Source: an uncultured Oribacterium sp. | GTDB taxonomy: Bacteria; Bacillota; Clostridia; Lachnospirales; Lachnospiraceae | Length of the DNA stretch: 64,000 nucleotides | Direction: 5' to 3' | Assembly (NCBI GenBank): GCA_934270345.1 | Contig: CAKQPT010000011.1 | Span: 7,817 to 71,816, forward strand | Shown: in pieces, positions 25,747-34,791 of the stretch | How positions within the stretch are numbered: position 1 is the first letter of the stretch | Layout: every line of letters begins with the position of its first letter | Notes under the pieces: model-generated | What the model was told of the DNA's origin: nothing | Database searches by the model: none | The model's input: the letters and a program-made list of their open reading frames with translations, nothing else | Program-made: the position numbers and the translations under genes

Positions 25747-25774
25747 GGAGCCGGGCCTTTTGAGGCCCGGCTCC
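25747..25774 (-). terminator. Terminator for mgtE (may act both ways)
   Basis: GGAGCCGGGCC and GGCCCGGCTCC pair around TTTTGA. On the - strand it is followed by TATTGTTTT. It lies 15 bases after the mgtE stop. Confidence 0.8.
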
Positions 25775-25788
25775 CATTTCATTTCAGA

Positions 25789-27381
25789 TTATTCCAGATA
25801 CGGAAGAAACGCGCTTGCAAGTCCCAGGAAGATGAAGAATCCGAGGACATCCGTCGCGGTCGTCACGAAGATACTCGACGCGAGGGCCGGGTCGGCATGC
25901 AGCTTCTCGAGGGTGAGCGGTACGAGGAAGCCGAAGATGCCGGACACCACGAGGTTGCCGATCATCGCGAGGAAGATGATGATGCCGAGATAGACATTGC
26001 CATAGAGAAGGGCGACTACGATGCCGGTTACGAGGCCGGTGGCAGCACCATCGACGACGCCGAGCAGGATCTCCTTTACGAAGGACTTCCAGTTTTCCTT
26101 AAAGCTGATCTCGTCGTTCGCGAGCTCACGGACCATGACGGACATGGTCTGGGTGCCTGCATTGCCGCCCATACCGGAGACGATGGTCATCGTCGCGGAG
26201 AGGGCGACCACCTTCGCGATGGTCGATTCAAACATCTTGACCGTGAAGGAGGCGAGGAAGGCCGTCAGCAGATTGATCAGCAGCCATGGCAGACGCATAC
26301 GTACGGATTCCCAGAGGGTCGTATCGAGACCCTCCTCTGCGGAGGTACCTCCCAAGTGCGCGATATCCTCATCGTGCTCCTCGTTGATGACATCGATGAT
26401 ATCATCGACGGTGATGATGCCGAGGATGGAGCCCTTACTGGATACGACCGGGATGGCCTGCAGGTCATACTTCGATACGACCTGAGCGACCTCCTCCTGA
26501 TCGACCTCCGGCTCGACGGAAACGACCTGATCGTCCATGATCTCGGACAGCTTCGTGTTACGCGGAGAGCTCAGAAGATCCCGGAGGTCGACGGTGCCGA
26601 CCAGCTTCTTCAGGCGCTCCTCGTCGGTGACATAGATCGTCTCGATGACCTCGGTCTTCGGACCGATGTCACGGATCGTGTCGAGTGCCTGGGCGCAGGT
26701 ACGGTCCTCACGGAGGGCGATGTACTCGGTGGTCATGATACCGCCGGCACTGTCATCCGGATACTGCAGGAGGGTATGAATGATCCGGCGGTCACCTGAC
26801 TTCATGCGGTTCAGCAGTCGCTTCTGATGGGCGATTTCCATCTCGCCCAGGATATCTACGATATCATCCTTCGACATGTCCTCGAACATGGCGAGCAGGG
26901 TATCATCATCGAGGTGCTCACTGATACGCTGACGCGTGTCATCATCCGCTTCCTCCATGATTTCGGTCAGCTGCTCGGTATTCAGGAACTTCGGGAGCTT
27001 CTGCAGGTCCTCATCATCGAGGTCATCGACCTCTTCGACGAAGTCGGCCGGCTGCATCTCCTCGTAGTACTCACTGATTTCTTCCTTATTACCCTCGTCG
27101 ATGAGTTCTTCGAGTTCGTCTTCACGTTCCGGCTCGTCTGCCTTGTCCTCATCGAAGTCATCGGTATCGGTATGGATCTGGCTTCGGTCATCATCGTCCG
27201 ATTTCTTATCATCATCCGGGATGGACTCGAAGAGGTCGGTCAGGTTCGGACGCGACTCCTCCGGGATCTCCGGCTCATCGTCTTCCCGTGAACGGGGATC
27301 GACATTTGAAACAGGCTTTCCTGCGGCTGTTGTTTCCTGATTCAGCTTACGTTCTTCATCCTGCTGCTTCAGTTCATCCAT
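25789..27381 (-). CDS. mgtE: Magnesium transporter MgtE
   Basis: A Mg2+-gated Mg2+ channel of the cytoplasmic membrane (530 aa). The start at 27381 has a perfect AGGAGGTG; a longer in-frame ATG at 27474 is rejected. Order: a very acidic low-complexity N terminus (Asp/Glu-rich, about 100 residues, longer than usual), the MgtE N superhelical domain (LLNRMKSGDRRIIHTLLQYPDDSAGGIM is the family landmark), two CBS domains (the second with AIPVVSSKGSILGIITVDDI), then five transmembrane helices with the selectivity segment GMGGNAGTQ. Divergent from nfnA. Mg2+ may also regulate it at RNA level, but no M-box was recognised in the short leader. Confidence 0.94.
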   Translation of the reverse strand: MDELKQQDEERKLNQETTAAGKPVSNVDPRSREDDEPEIPEESRPNLTDLFESIPDDDKKSDDDDRSQIHTDTDDFDEDKADEPEREDELEELIDEGNKEEISEYYEEMQPADFVEEVDDLDDEDLQKLPKFLNTEQLTEIMEEADDDTRQRISEHLDDDTLLAMFEDMSKDDIVDILGEMEIAHQKRLLNRMKSGDRRIIHTLLQYPDDSAGGIMTTEYIALREDRTCAQALDTIRDIGPKTEVIETIYVTDEERLKKLVGTVDLRDLLSSPRNTKLSEIMDDQVVSVEPEVDQEEVAQVVSKYDLQAIPVVSSKGSILGIITVDDIIDVINEEHDEDIAHLGGTSAEEGLDTTLWESVRMRLPWLLINLLTAFLASFTVKMFESTIAKVVALSATMTIVSGMGGNAGTQTMSVMVRELANDEISFKENWKSFVKEILLGVVDGAATGLVTGIVVALLYGNVYLGIIIFLAMIGNLVVSGIFGFLVPLTLEKLHADPALASSIFVTTATDVLGFFIFLGLASAFLPYLE

Positions 27382-27538
27382 GGCGCACCTCCTGTGATAT
27401 ATACATAAGGGCAGAATCCCCTGTATACCGTTTACTTCTCTTCTCATTTTAAAAATTCGATTTCGATATGGCAACCTTTTTTTGCATATAATAAGATAAT
27501 AAGATCGTTAAATAAACAGCAACCTTGTGAAACTTTTG

Positions 27539-27566
27539 TTGAGATTACGAAGATAAATGTTATAAT
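27539..27566 (+). promoter_or_regulatory. Promoter of nfnAB
   Basis: TTGAGA (27539-27544), 16-nt spacer, TATAAT (27561-27566), in the divergent mgtE-nfnA region. Confidence 0.7.
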
Positions 27567-27641
27567 GATAGTATTGTGATTCAGGCGTAGAAGTCGCTCT
27601 GCGCTCTGGAATCTCAGAGAACGAAGAACATGGAGGAGATC

Positions 27642-28523
27642 ATGTACGAAATAACCAAAGTTGAGCACCTTGTTGACAAGGACTGGCTTATGGTCATCAA
27701 GGCACCATTTGTTGCCATGAAGTGTGAACCTGGTCAGTTTATGATTGCGAAGCTCGGAGAGCTGGGCGAGAGAATTCCGTTTACCATCGCAGATTACGAC
27801 AGAGAGGCGGAGACCATCACCATCGTATTCCAGGTAGTGGGCGCTTCCACCGAGAAGATGAGCCACCTGAAGGCCGGTGATTCTTTCACGGATATCGTAG
27901 GACCGCTCGGCAGACCGTCCGAGATGGTCGACACACCGATCGAGGAGCTGAAGAAGGAGTCGTTCATCTTCATCGCCGGCGGTGTCGGTGCTGCACCGGT
28001 TTATCCGCAGGTGAAGTGGCTGCATGAGCACGGCATCGAGGCGGATGTCATCCTCGGCGCCAGAAATAAGGACCTTCTGATCATGGAAGAGGATCTTCGT
28101 AAGGTAGCGGCCAATGTCTATGTATGTACAGATGATGGCTCCTACGGCGAGAAGGGTGTCGTAACCGACATTCTGAAGAAGCTGGTCAACGAAGAGGGCA
28201 AGAAGTACACGAAGTGCGTAGCCATCGGACCAGTCATCATGATGAAGTTTGCCTGCCTCACCACAAAGGATCTCGGCATCCCGACCATCGTTTCCATGAA
28301 CCCGATTATGATCGATGGTACCGGCATGTGCGGTGCCTGCCGTCTGATTGTCGGCGATAAGGTGAAGTTTGCCTGCGTTGATGGACCTGAGTTTGACGGT
28401 CATCTCGTAGACTTCGACCTCGCGATGAAGCGTCAGAGACAGTACAAGGATGAAGAGGGAAGAGCGATGCTCGCATTACAGGAGGGTGCTACACACTCCG
28501 GCGGCTGCGAAGCAGATAAATAA
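27642..28523 (+). CDS. nfnA: NADH-dependent ferredoxin:NADP+ oxidoreductase subunit A
   Basis: FAD/[2Fe-2S] subunit of the electron-bifurcating transhydrogenase NfnAB, which couples NADH and reduced ferredoxin to NADP+ reduction (293 aa). The start at 27642 follows GGAGGAG. It has the ferredoxin-reductase fold with the nucleotide-binding AGGVGAAPVYPQ and ends in a cysteine cluster (GTGMCGACRL...FACVDGPEFDG) that binds the [2Fe-2S] centre. It is related to PyrK, also in this window (44327), but here the downstream partner is nfnB, 14 bases away, which settles the assignment. Confidence 0.9.
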   Translation: MYEITKVEHLVDKDWLMVIKAPFVAMKCEPGQFMIAKLGELGERIPFTIADYDREAETITIVFQVVGASTEKMSHLKAGDSFTDIVGPLGRPSEMVDTPIEELKKESFIFIAGGVGAAPVYPQVKWLHEHGIEADVILGARNKDLLIMEEDLRKVAANVYVCTDDGSYGEKGVVTDILKKLVNEEGKKYTKCVAIGPVIMMKFACLTTKDLGIPTIVSMNPIMIDGTGMCGACRLIVGDKVKFACVDGPEFDGHLVDFDLAMKRQRQYKDEEGRAMLALQEGATHSGGCEADK

Positions 28524-28537
28524 TCAGGAGGCAGAGA

Positions 28538-29932
28538 ATGGACGTTAAGAATAGAATTCCTGTCCGCGAGCAGGATGCGAAGGTTAGAGCAACAAACTTC
28601 GAAGAGGTTTGTCTCGGATATAATGACGAAGAAGCACATCTTGAGGCGCTGAGATGCCTCGAGTGTAAGAACCCGATGTGCGTGAAGGGCTGCCCTGTTT
28701 CCATCAACATTCCGGGCTTCATCCATCACGTAAAGGAAGGCAATATCGAGGCAGCAGCGGATGTGATCGCACTGTCCTCTGCACTTCCGGCAGTCTGTGG
28801 ACGTGTCTGCCCTCAGGAGACACAGTGCGAGGGTAAGTGCGTACGTGGCATCAAGGGTGAGGCGATTTCCATCGGTAAGCTCGAGCGTTATGTCGCTGAC
28901 TGGGCGAGAGAGCATGACTATGTGGCTGCGAAGCCGGGTACACCGAATGGGAAGAAGGTAGCCGTGATCGGTTCCGGTCCTTCCGGACTGACCTGCGCAG
29001 GTGATCTCGCAAAGATGGGTTATGATGTAACCATCTTCGAGGCATTCCATCAGCCAGGTGGCGTTCTCGTATATGGCATCCCGGAGTTCCGTCTTCCGAA
29101 GGATCGTGTCGTAAAGCCGGAGATCGAGAACGTTAAGAAGCTCGGTGTAAAGATCGATACCAACGTCATCATCGGTCGTTCCCTGACCATCGATGACCTC
29201 CTCACAGAAGAGGGCTTCGATGCCGTATTTATCGGTTCCGGTGCAGGACTTCCTCGTTTCATGAACATTCCGGGCGAGGCTGCAAACGGTGTTTACTCCG
29301 CAAATGAGTTTCTGACACGTAATAACCTTATGAAGGCATATCGTGAGGATTCCGATACCCCGATCAAGGTTGGTAAGAAGGTCGTTGTCGTCGGTGGTGG
29401 TAACGTAGCGATGGATGCTGCGAGAACCGCACTTCGTCTCGGCGCAGAGGTACATGTCGTATACCGTCGTTCCGAGGAAGAGCTTCCTGCACGTCGTGAG
29501 GAGGTTCACCACGCGAAGGAAGAGGGTATCATCTTCGATCTCCTCGAGAACCCGATTCAGATCTATACGGATGAGAATGACTGGGTAAAGGGCGTACAGA
29601 TCCAGCGCATGCAGCTCGGTGAGCCGGATGCATCCGGACGTCGCAGACCGGAAGCCATCCCTGGTGATGTTTATGACATGGACTGCGATATGGTCATCAT
29701 GTCCCTCGGTACCTCTCCGAACCCGCTGATCAAGGATACAACCGCTGGTCTCGACACCAACTCCCATGGCTGTATCATCGCGAAGGAGGAGAACGGACAG
29801 ACATCCAAGACCGCCGTTTATGCCGGTGGTGATGCCGTAACAGGCGCGGCGACCGTTATCCTTGCGATGGGTGCCGGTAAGGCTGCTGCAAAGGGCATCG
29901 ATGATTATCTCAATGGTCGTACCACAGAGTAA
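28538..29932 (+). CDS. nfnB: NADH-dependent ferredoxin:NADP+ oxidoreductase subunit B (GltA-type)
   Basis: The larger bifurcating subunit with two [4Fe-4S] clusters and the bifurcating FAD (464 aa). N-terminal cysteines CLECKNPMCVKGCPV and CGRVCPQETQCEGKC; FAD site GSGPSGLTCAGDL; NADPH site GGGNVAMDAARTALRLGA; C-terminal YAGGDAVTGAATVILAMGAGK. Often annotated as homotetrameric NADPH-dependent glutamate synthase small chain, but the adjacent NfnA makes NfnB the better name. AGGAGGC lies before the ATG. It supplies NADPH for biosynthesis in an anaerobe. Confidence 0.92.
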   Translation: MDVKNRIPVREQDAKVRATNFEEVCLGYNDEEAHLEALRCLECKNPMCVKGCPVSINIPGFIHHVKEGNIEAAADVIALSSALPAVCGRVCPQETQCEGKCVRGIKGEAISIGKLERYVADWAREHDYVAAKPGTPNGKKVAVIGSGPSGLTCAGDLAKMGYDVTIFEAFHQPGGVLVYGIPEFRLPKDRVVKPEIENVKKLGVKIDTNVIIGRSLTIDDLLTEEGFDAVFIGSGAGLPRFMNIPGEAANGVYSANEFLTRNNLMKAYREDSDTPIKVGKKVVVVGGGNVAMDAARTALRLGAEVHVVYRRSEEELPARREEVHHAKEEGIIFDLLENPIQIYTDENDWVKGVQIQRMQLGEPDASGRRRPEAIPGDVYDMDCDMVIMSLGTSPNPLIKDTTAGLDTNSHGCIIAKEENGQTSKTAVYAGGDAVTGAATVILAMGAGKAAAKGIDDYLNGRTTE

Positions 29933-29964
29933 TCAGAAAAGAATTCTGTATACATGAAATTTTC

Positions 29965-29996
29965 GGCGTGTATTCACTTGAATACACGCCTTCTTT
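29965..29996 (+). terminator. Terminator after nfnAB
   Basis: GGCGTGTATTC, loop ACTT, GAATACACGCC, then TTCTTT. Confidence 0.92.
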
Positions 29997-30104
29997 GTGA
30001 GAAAATAGACAAAGTTTCCGAGACAGTGTTTTTATGCTGTGGAAATTTGAATTTTGCGTCGTTCACGTTTTCGAATTTGCGTGGATTGTTGAAAGGAGAT
30101 TCAT

Positions 30105-30797
30105 ATGACCTATACAAATGAGGTTGAGAACATGTGCCCTATCGCACAGGGTGTTCATCATGGTGCTGCTCCTATTCCTGAAGAGGGAAAGTGGGTACAG
30201 TCCAAGGAAGTAAAGGATATTTCCGGATTCACACACGGTGTAGGCTGGTGTGCACCACAGCAGGGTGCCTGCAAGCTTTCTCTGAATATTAAGGAAGGTA
30301 TCATCCAGGAGGCACTTGTCGAGACCATCGGCTGCTCCGGTATGACTCATTCTGCTGCGATGGCTGCAGAGATCCTTCCGGGGCTTACAGTTCTCGAGGC
30401 ATTAAACACTGACCTCGTATGTGATGCGATCAACACAGCGATGAGAGAGCTGTTCCTCCAGATTGCATACGGCCGTTCCCAGTCTGCATTCTCCGATGAC
30501 GGACTTGCAGTTGGTGCTGGTCTTGAGGATCTTGGTAAGGGCCTTCGTTCCCAGGTTGGTACCATGTACGGTACACTGAAGAAGGGACCTCGTTACCTCG
30601 AGATGGCTGAGGGCTATGTAACTGACATCGCTCTTGATAAGGATGATCAGATCATCGGTTACAAGTACGTTAACCTCGGAAAGATGACAGACTTCATCAA
30701 GAAGGGTGATGATCCTACCACAGCATGGGAGAAGGCAAAGGGCCAGTACGGTCGTATCGACGATGCTGTTAAGTTCATCGATCCACGTAAGCAGTGA
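30105..30797 (+). CDS. NifU-like iron-sulfur cluster assembly scaffold protein
   Basis: A 230-aa protein with an IscU/NifU N-terminal-like core. Candidate cluster ligands are Cys in VGWCAPQQGACKL and in ETIGCSGMTHSAAMAA. It is longer than housekeeping IscU/SufU (120-150 aa), with an extra C-terminal region (GYKYVNLGKMTDFIKKG...). AAAGGAGAT precedes the ATG. It is always-together-type neighbour of the GGGtGRT protein that begins 24 bases downstream, and codon choice suggests abundant expression. A specialised cluster-assembly or delivery role is inference. Confidence 0.8.
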   Translation: MTYTNEVENMCPIAQGVHHGAAPIPEEGKWVQSKEVKDISGFTHGVGWCAPQQGACKLSLNIKEGIIQEALVETIGCSGMTHSAAMAAEILPGLTVLEALNTDLVCDAINTAMRELFLQIAYGRSQSAFSDDGLAVGAGLEDLGKGLRSQVGTMYGTLKKGPRYLEMAEGYVTDIALDKDDQIIGYKYVNLGKMTDFIKKGDDPTTAWEKAKGQYGRIDDAVKFIDPRKQ

Positions 30798-30821
30798 TAA
30801 GCTCAGAAGGAGGAAATTAAG

Positions 30822-31832
30822 ATGGCATTATTTGAGGGATACGAGAGACGTATCAAGCAGATCAATGAAGCTTTAAATAAGTACGGTATCGCTGATATCG
30901 AAGAAGCTCGTAAGATTACAGAAGACGCTGGCCTCGATGTTTACAACATGGTTAAGGGCGTTCAGACCATTTGCTTCGAGAATGCTTGCTGGGCTTACAT
31001 CGTAGGTGCTGCAATCGCAATCAAGAAGGACTGCAGAAACGCAGCAGACGCTGCCGCAGCAATCGGTGAGGGACTTCAGTCCTTCTGCATCCCTGGTTCC
31101 GTAGCAGACAACCGTAAGGTAGGTCTCGGCCATGGTAACCTGGGCAAGATGCTCCTTTCCGAGGAGACAGAGTGCTTCTGCTTCCTCGCTGGTCACGAGT
31201 CCTTCGCAGCCGCTGAGGGTGCAATCGGTATCGCAAACAACGCAAACAAGGTTCGTGTGAAGCCGCTTCGTGTTATCCTGAACGGCCTCGGCAAGGACGC
31301 TGCAAAGATCATCTCCAGAATCAACGGCTTCACCTTCGTTGAGACCGAGTATGATCCATATACCAACACCGTAACCGAGACAGAGCGCATCGCTTATTCC
31401 GATGGCCCTAGAGCAAAGGTTAACTGCTATGGCGCAAACTCTGTTCCAGAGGGCGTAGCGATCATGTGGAAGGAGAACGTAGACGTTTCCATCACCGGTA
31501 ACTCTACCAACCCGACCAGATTCCAGCACCCGGTTGCAGGCACCTACAAGAAGGAGCGCCTCGAGGCTGGTAAGAAGTATTTCTCCGTAGCATCAGGCGG
31601 AGGAACCGGACGTACACTTCACCCGGATAACATGGCAGCAGGTCCTGCTTCCTATGGTATGACCGATACCCTCGGCCGTATGCACAGTGACGCACAGTTC
31701 GCAGGATCCTCTTCTGTACCTGCACACGTAGAGATGATGGGTCTGATCGGCATGGGCAACAACCCTATGGTTGGCGCTACTGTATCCGTTGCCGTAGCGG
31801 TTGCGGAGGCTGCAAAGGCTGGCAAGTTCTAA
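30822..31832 (+). CDS. GGGtGRT family protein
   Basis: A 336-aa protein of the family named after its motif, here GGGTGRT at residues 259-265. The function of the family is not established. It has several conserved Cys (TICFENACWAYIV, NAADAAAAIGEGLQSFC, ETECFCFLAGHESFAAAEGAIGIANNA), glycine-rich segments and a C-terminal GNNPMVGATVSVAVAVAEA, all suggesting a soluble metal or cofactor protein. AAGGAGGAAA precedes the ATG. It forms an operon with the NifU-like gene, and the pair sits next to nfnAB, so a role in iron-sulfur or redox metabolism is likely but unproven. Confidence 0.85.
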   Translation: MALFEGYERRIKQINEALNKYGIADIEEARKITEDAGLDVYNMVKGVQTICFENACWAYIVGAAIAIKKDCRNAADAAAAIGEGLQSFCIPGSVADNRKVGLGHGNLGKMLLSEETECFCFLAGHESFAAAEGAIGIANNANKVRVKPLRVILNGLGKDAAKIISRINGFTFVETEYDPYTNTVTETERIAYSDGPRAKVNCYGANSVPEGVAIMWKENVDVSITGNSTNPTRFQHPVAGTYKKERLEAGKKYFSVASGGGTGRTLHPDNMAAGPASYGMTDTLGRMHSDAQFAGSSSVPAHVEMMGLIGMGNNPMVGATVSVAVAVAEAAKAGKF

Positions 31833-31860
31833 GGAATTTCAAGGCTTCTAAGAGAAAATA

Positions 31861-31897
31861 AGAGGGATTCGCAATTTGCGAGTCCCTCTCTTTGATT
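31861..31897 (+). terminator. Terminator after GGGtGRT gene
   Basis: AGAGGGAT, TCGCAA, loop T, TTGCGA, GTCCCTCT, then CTTTGATTTT. It ends 19 bases before the next ATG. Confidence 0.85.
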
Positions 31898-31915
31898 TTG
31901 AAAGGACGTGAACAT

Positions 31916-33490
31916 ATGGCAGATTTCAGCACGGAAGAGGGAAAGGCAGCAAATAAAAACGGTATATTGCGGGCGTTTTTCGTCGGGCTGGCTCTGATCA
32001 TTCAGATTCTTCTGATCATCTCTTTTTTTACGAGACTGAGCCGGTACGCGGAGTGGGTACAGAATGTAACGGAGGTGATTGCGCTCGTCATGGTGCTCGT
32101 CATCTACGGGCAGCATAAGACGAGCTCGATGAAGATGCCGTGGATCATCCTCATCATGGCGTTTCCGGTCTTCGGTATCGTACTGTACTTCCTTATCGGC
32201 CTCGATGTGTCGACGCGGAAGATGCGGGAGCGCTACCAGAAAATTGACCAGGTGCTGTTCCCGGCGTTGAAGGATACCGCGGATCCGGCGGATCTGGAGG
32301 CATTGAAAAAGGAGAATCCGGCAGCGGGTTCCATCGCTCGGTACCTTCAGGATTATGCCTTCTATCCGGTGTACCGGAATACGGATGTCGAGTATTTCGA
32401 TGAGGCCGCGAAGGGGCTGGAGGCGCAGCTTCGCGATCTTCGGAAGGCAGAGCAGTTCATCTTCATGGAGTACCATGCCATCGAAGATAAGGAATCCTGG
32501 CGGCGTATCGAGGAGGTCCTCGTCGAGCGTGTGAAGGCCGGCGTCCATGTGCGTGTCTTCTATGATGATATGGGATCCATCGGCTTCATCACGACGGATT
32601 TCGTGAAGAAGCTCGAGCGTCTCGGCATTCACTGCCGTGTGTTTAATCCCTTCGCGCCGGGCGCGAACCTCTTCCTGAATTACCGTGATCACCGGAAGAT
32701 CACCGTCATCGATAACCGTGTCGGCTTCACCGGTGGTTACAATCTCGCCAATGAGTATTTCAATGTGACGCACCCATACGGGCAGTGGAAGGACAGCGGT
32801 ATCCGCATAGAGGGACCGGCGGTGCAGAGCATGACCCTCACCTTCCTCGAGATGTGGAATGCTGTCCGCGCGACCGACTGGGACGACCCGGATACCCTTC
32901 GCTTCCTGAAGAGCTATCACTACACGGCGAAGGAGCCGACGGGCTTCATCCAGCCGTATGCCGACAGTCCGATGGATGACGAGCAGGTCGGGGAGAATGT
33001 CTACATCAGTATGGCGAACAAGGCAGAGAAGTACTGCTACTTCATCACACCGTACCTGATCATCACGGATGAGATGACCCATGCGCTCGGTCTCGCTGCG
33101 AAGCGAGGTGTCGATGTGCGTATCATCACACCAGGCATCCCGGATAAGCGGATGGTCTATGGTGTTACCCGCTCCTTCTATAACGGCCTCGTACGGAACG
33201 GGGTCCGCATCTTCGAGTGGACGCCGGGCTTCTGTCATGCGAAGATGAGCGTGGTCGATGACCGGATGGCGACCTGTGGTACCATCAACCTCGATTACCG
33301 TTCACTGTATCACCACTTCGAGAACGGCTGCTTCCTGGCGGACTGTTCGGCGGTACAGGAGATCAAGGCGGACTTCGACTGTACGTTTAAGGAGTGCCGC
33401 GAGGTGACGGATGAGTACCGCATCGGCCGCCGGGGCACCATCAAGCGACTCTGGCAGCTCTTCCTTCGTCTCTTTGCCGAGCTGATGTGA
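31916..33490 (+). CDS. cls: Cardiolipin synthase (phospholipase D family)
   Basis: Condenses phosphatidylglycerol molecules into cardiolipin at the membrane (524 aa). The start at 31916 follows GAAAGGACG. Two N-terminal transmembrane helices (ILRAFFVGLALIIQILLIISF and a second near residue 45-65) come first. The first HKD-type motif is NYRDHRKITVIDNRVGFTGG, where the conserved first residue of HxK is retained as H of DHRK. The second is FCHAKMSVVDDRMATCGTIN. Spacing to mntP is only 17 bases, so the two are probably cotranscribed. Confidence 0.92.
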   Translation: MADFSTEEGKAANKNGILRAFFVGLALIIQILLIISFFTRLSRYAEWVQNVTEVIALVMVLVIYGQHKTSSMKMPWIILIMAFPVFGIVLYFLIGLDVSTRKMRERYQKIDQVLFPALKDTADPADLEALKKENPAAGSIARYLQDYAFYPVYRNTDVEYFDEAAKGLEAQLRDLRKAEQFIFMEYHAIEDKESWRRIEEVLVERVKAGVHVRVFYDDMGSIGFITTDFVKKLERLGIHCRVFNPFAPGANLFLNYRDHRKITVIDNRVGFTGGYNLANEYFNVTHPYGQWKDSGIRIEGPAVQSMTLTFLEMWNAVRATDWDDPDTLRFLKSYHYTAKEPTGFIQPYADSPMDDEQVGENVYISMANKAEKYCYFITPYLIITDEMTHALGLAAKRGVDVRIITPGIPDKRMVYGVTRSFYNGLVRNGVRIFEWTPGFCHAKMSVVDDRMATCGTINLDYRSLYHHFENGCFLADCSAVQEIKADFDCTFKECREVTDEYRIGRRGTIKRLWQLFLRLFAELM

Positions 33491-33507
33491 TTTTGGAGAA
33501 CGTGGTT

Positions 33508-34107
33508 ATGGGAATTTCTTTTGTGGTAAACAGTGTGCTGCTCGGTGTCGGTCTGGCGATGGATGCCTTTTCGGTGTCGATGGCGAACGGACTTTCCAAC
33601 CCGAAGATGAACCGCGCTGAGATGGGCCGGATCGCCGGCTGCTTCGCCTTCTTCCAGTGGCTCATGCCGATGCTCGGCTGGGTGCTGGTCCATACGATCG
33701 TCCTGTACTTTCAGGCATTTCAGAAGCTGATCCCGTGGATCGCGCTGATTCTTCTCTGCTACATCGGCGGCAATATGCTGCTGGAGGGCATTCGGAACCC
33801 GGAGGGAGAAGAGACCGGCATCGAGGAAACGGATGCGAAGCTTCCGCTCGGGAAGCTCGCGATGCAGGGCGTCGCCACCTCGATCGATGCACTTTCGGTC
33901 GGCTTCACGATTTCGGAGTATCACCTGATGGAAGCATTGGCCGCGACCATCATTATCGCGGTCACGACCTTCGTGATCTGCGTCGGCGGACTCCGCATCG
34001 GACGCGCGGCCGGCACAAAGCTCAGCGGGAAGGCCGCCATCCTCGGCGGCGTGATCCTGATCGGCATCGGCATCGAGATTTTCGTCAGCGGTCTGTTTTT
34101 TGGATGA
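33508..34107 (+). CDS. mntP: Manganese efflux pump MntP
   Basis: A 199-aa membrane protein with six predicted helices that exports Mn2+. Two duplicated Asp-containing helices are clear: GVGLAMDAFSVSMANGL and GVATSIDALSVGFTI, the hallmark of the MntP family. The ATG at 33508 follows TTGGAGAA; the GTG at 33487 lacks a ribosome binding site. No yybP-ykoY riboswitch could be seen, and there is no room for one between cls and mntP. Confidence 0.92.
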   Translation: MGISFVVNSVLLGVGLAMDAFSVSMANGLSNPKMNRAEMGRIAGCFAFFQWLMPMLGWVLVHTIVLYFQAFQKLIPWIALILLCYIGGNMLLEGIRNPEGEETGIEETDAKLPLGKLAMQGVATSIDALSVGFTISEYHLMEALAATIIIAVTTFVICVGGLRIGRAAGTKLSGKAAILGGVILIGIGIEIFVSGLFFG

Positions 34108-34160
34108 GCTACTCACCGGTGATATCTGCCGATCATGACAGAATAGTAGTACGTATAAAA

Positions 34161-34195
34161 GCAGCCAGGGGCCTTTCAACCTCTGGCTGTTTTGC
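34161..34195 (+). terminator. Terminator after mntP
   Basis: GCAGCCAGGGG and CCTCTGGCTG pair around a short loop, then TTTTGC. Confidence 0.8.
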
Positions 34196-34238
34196 ATATG
34201 CATGAGAGAAGCGCACGCGGCGCAACGTCTTCAGTGAA

Positions 34239-34766
34239 TCAATCGTCTCTTCCGAAAATCGAAGCGAGTGCATACAGCGCGCCGCCGAGGCAGATCGCGA
34301 TGTCCCCGATGTTGACGATGATCTTCTTCAGGCTGCCGATGCGGATGTTCAGGTAGTCGGTGACTTCGCCGTGCATTCCGCGGTCGAGGACGTTGCTGAG
34401 CGCACCGCCGATCACGATGGACATGCCGAGCTTCCGGAGCTTATAGCGCTTCGGGAAGTAGGCGGTCAGGTACTGGAGGCCGCCGGCGAGAAAGCCGACC
34501 GCGGCCATGGAGCTCAGCTTCACGAATTCCGGATATTCTTTGAGGTGGCCCTTTGAGAAGCCAGGATTATGTGCGCGCATGATCTGCACATAACCCTTCG
34601 TGCCCGGCATCTCCCGCGGGAAGTTCTCTGCCGGCTCTGTATCAATCGCCGTCTTGAACATCTGGTCGATGGAGCAGATGAGGCTTGCAATCGCCGTATA
34701 GTGCAGAAATTCGCCTGTAATCTCCCAGATCAGATGCGTGGTCTTTATATTCTTGATCAGTCCCAT
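34239..34766 (-). CDS. Signal peptidase II (LspA) family protein
   Basis: A 175-aa integral membrane protein. It carries the paired aspartates of lipoprotein signal peptidase in GGALSNVLDRGMHGEVTDYL and NIGDIAICLG, plus the upstream NPGF. Canonical LspA cleaves the signal peptide of lipoproteins such as TctC after lipid attachment. The N-terminal portion is more hydrophilic than in textbook LspA (about residues 40-80 contain TEPAENFPREMPGTKGYV), so it may be a divergent paralogue and another LspA may exist elsewhere. AAGGAGGTG precedes the ATG; the gene begins right after the shortened MocR gene. Confidence 0.78.
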   Translation of the reverse strand: MGLIKNIKTTHLIWEITGEFLHYTAIASLICSIDQMFKTAIDTEPAENFPREMPGTKGYVQIMRAHNPGFSKGHLKEYPEFVKLSSMAAVGFLAGGLQYLTAYFPKRYKLRKLGMSIVIGGALSNVLDRGMHGEVTDYLNIRIGSLKKIIVNIGDIAICLGGALYALASIFGRDD

Positions 34767-34791
34767 AAGGCACCTCCTTTTATAAGCTATA

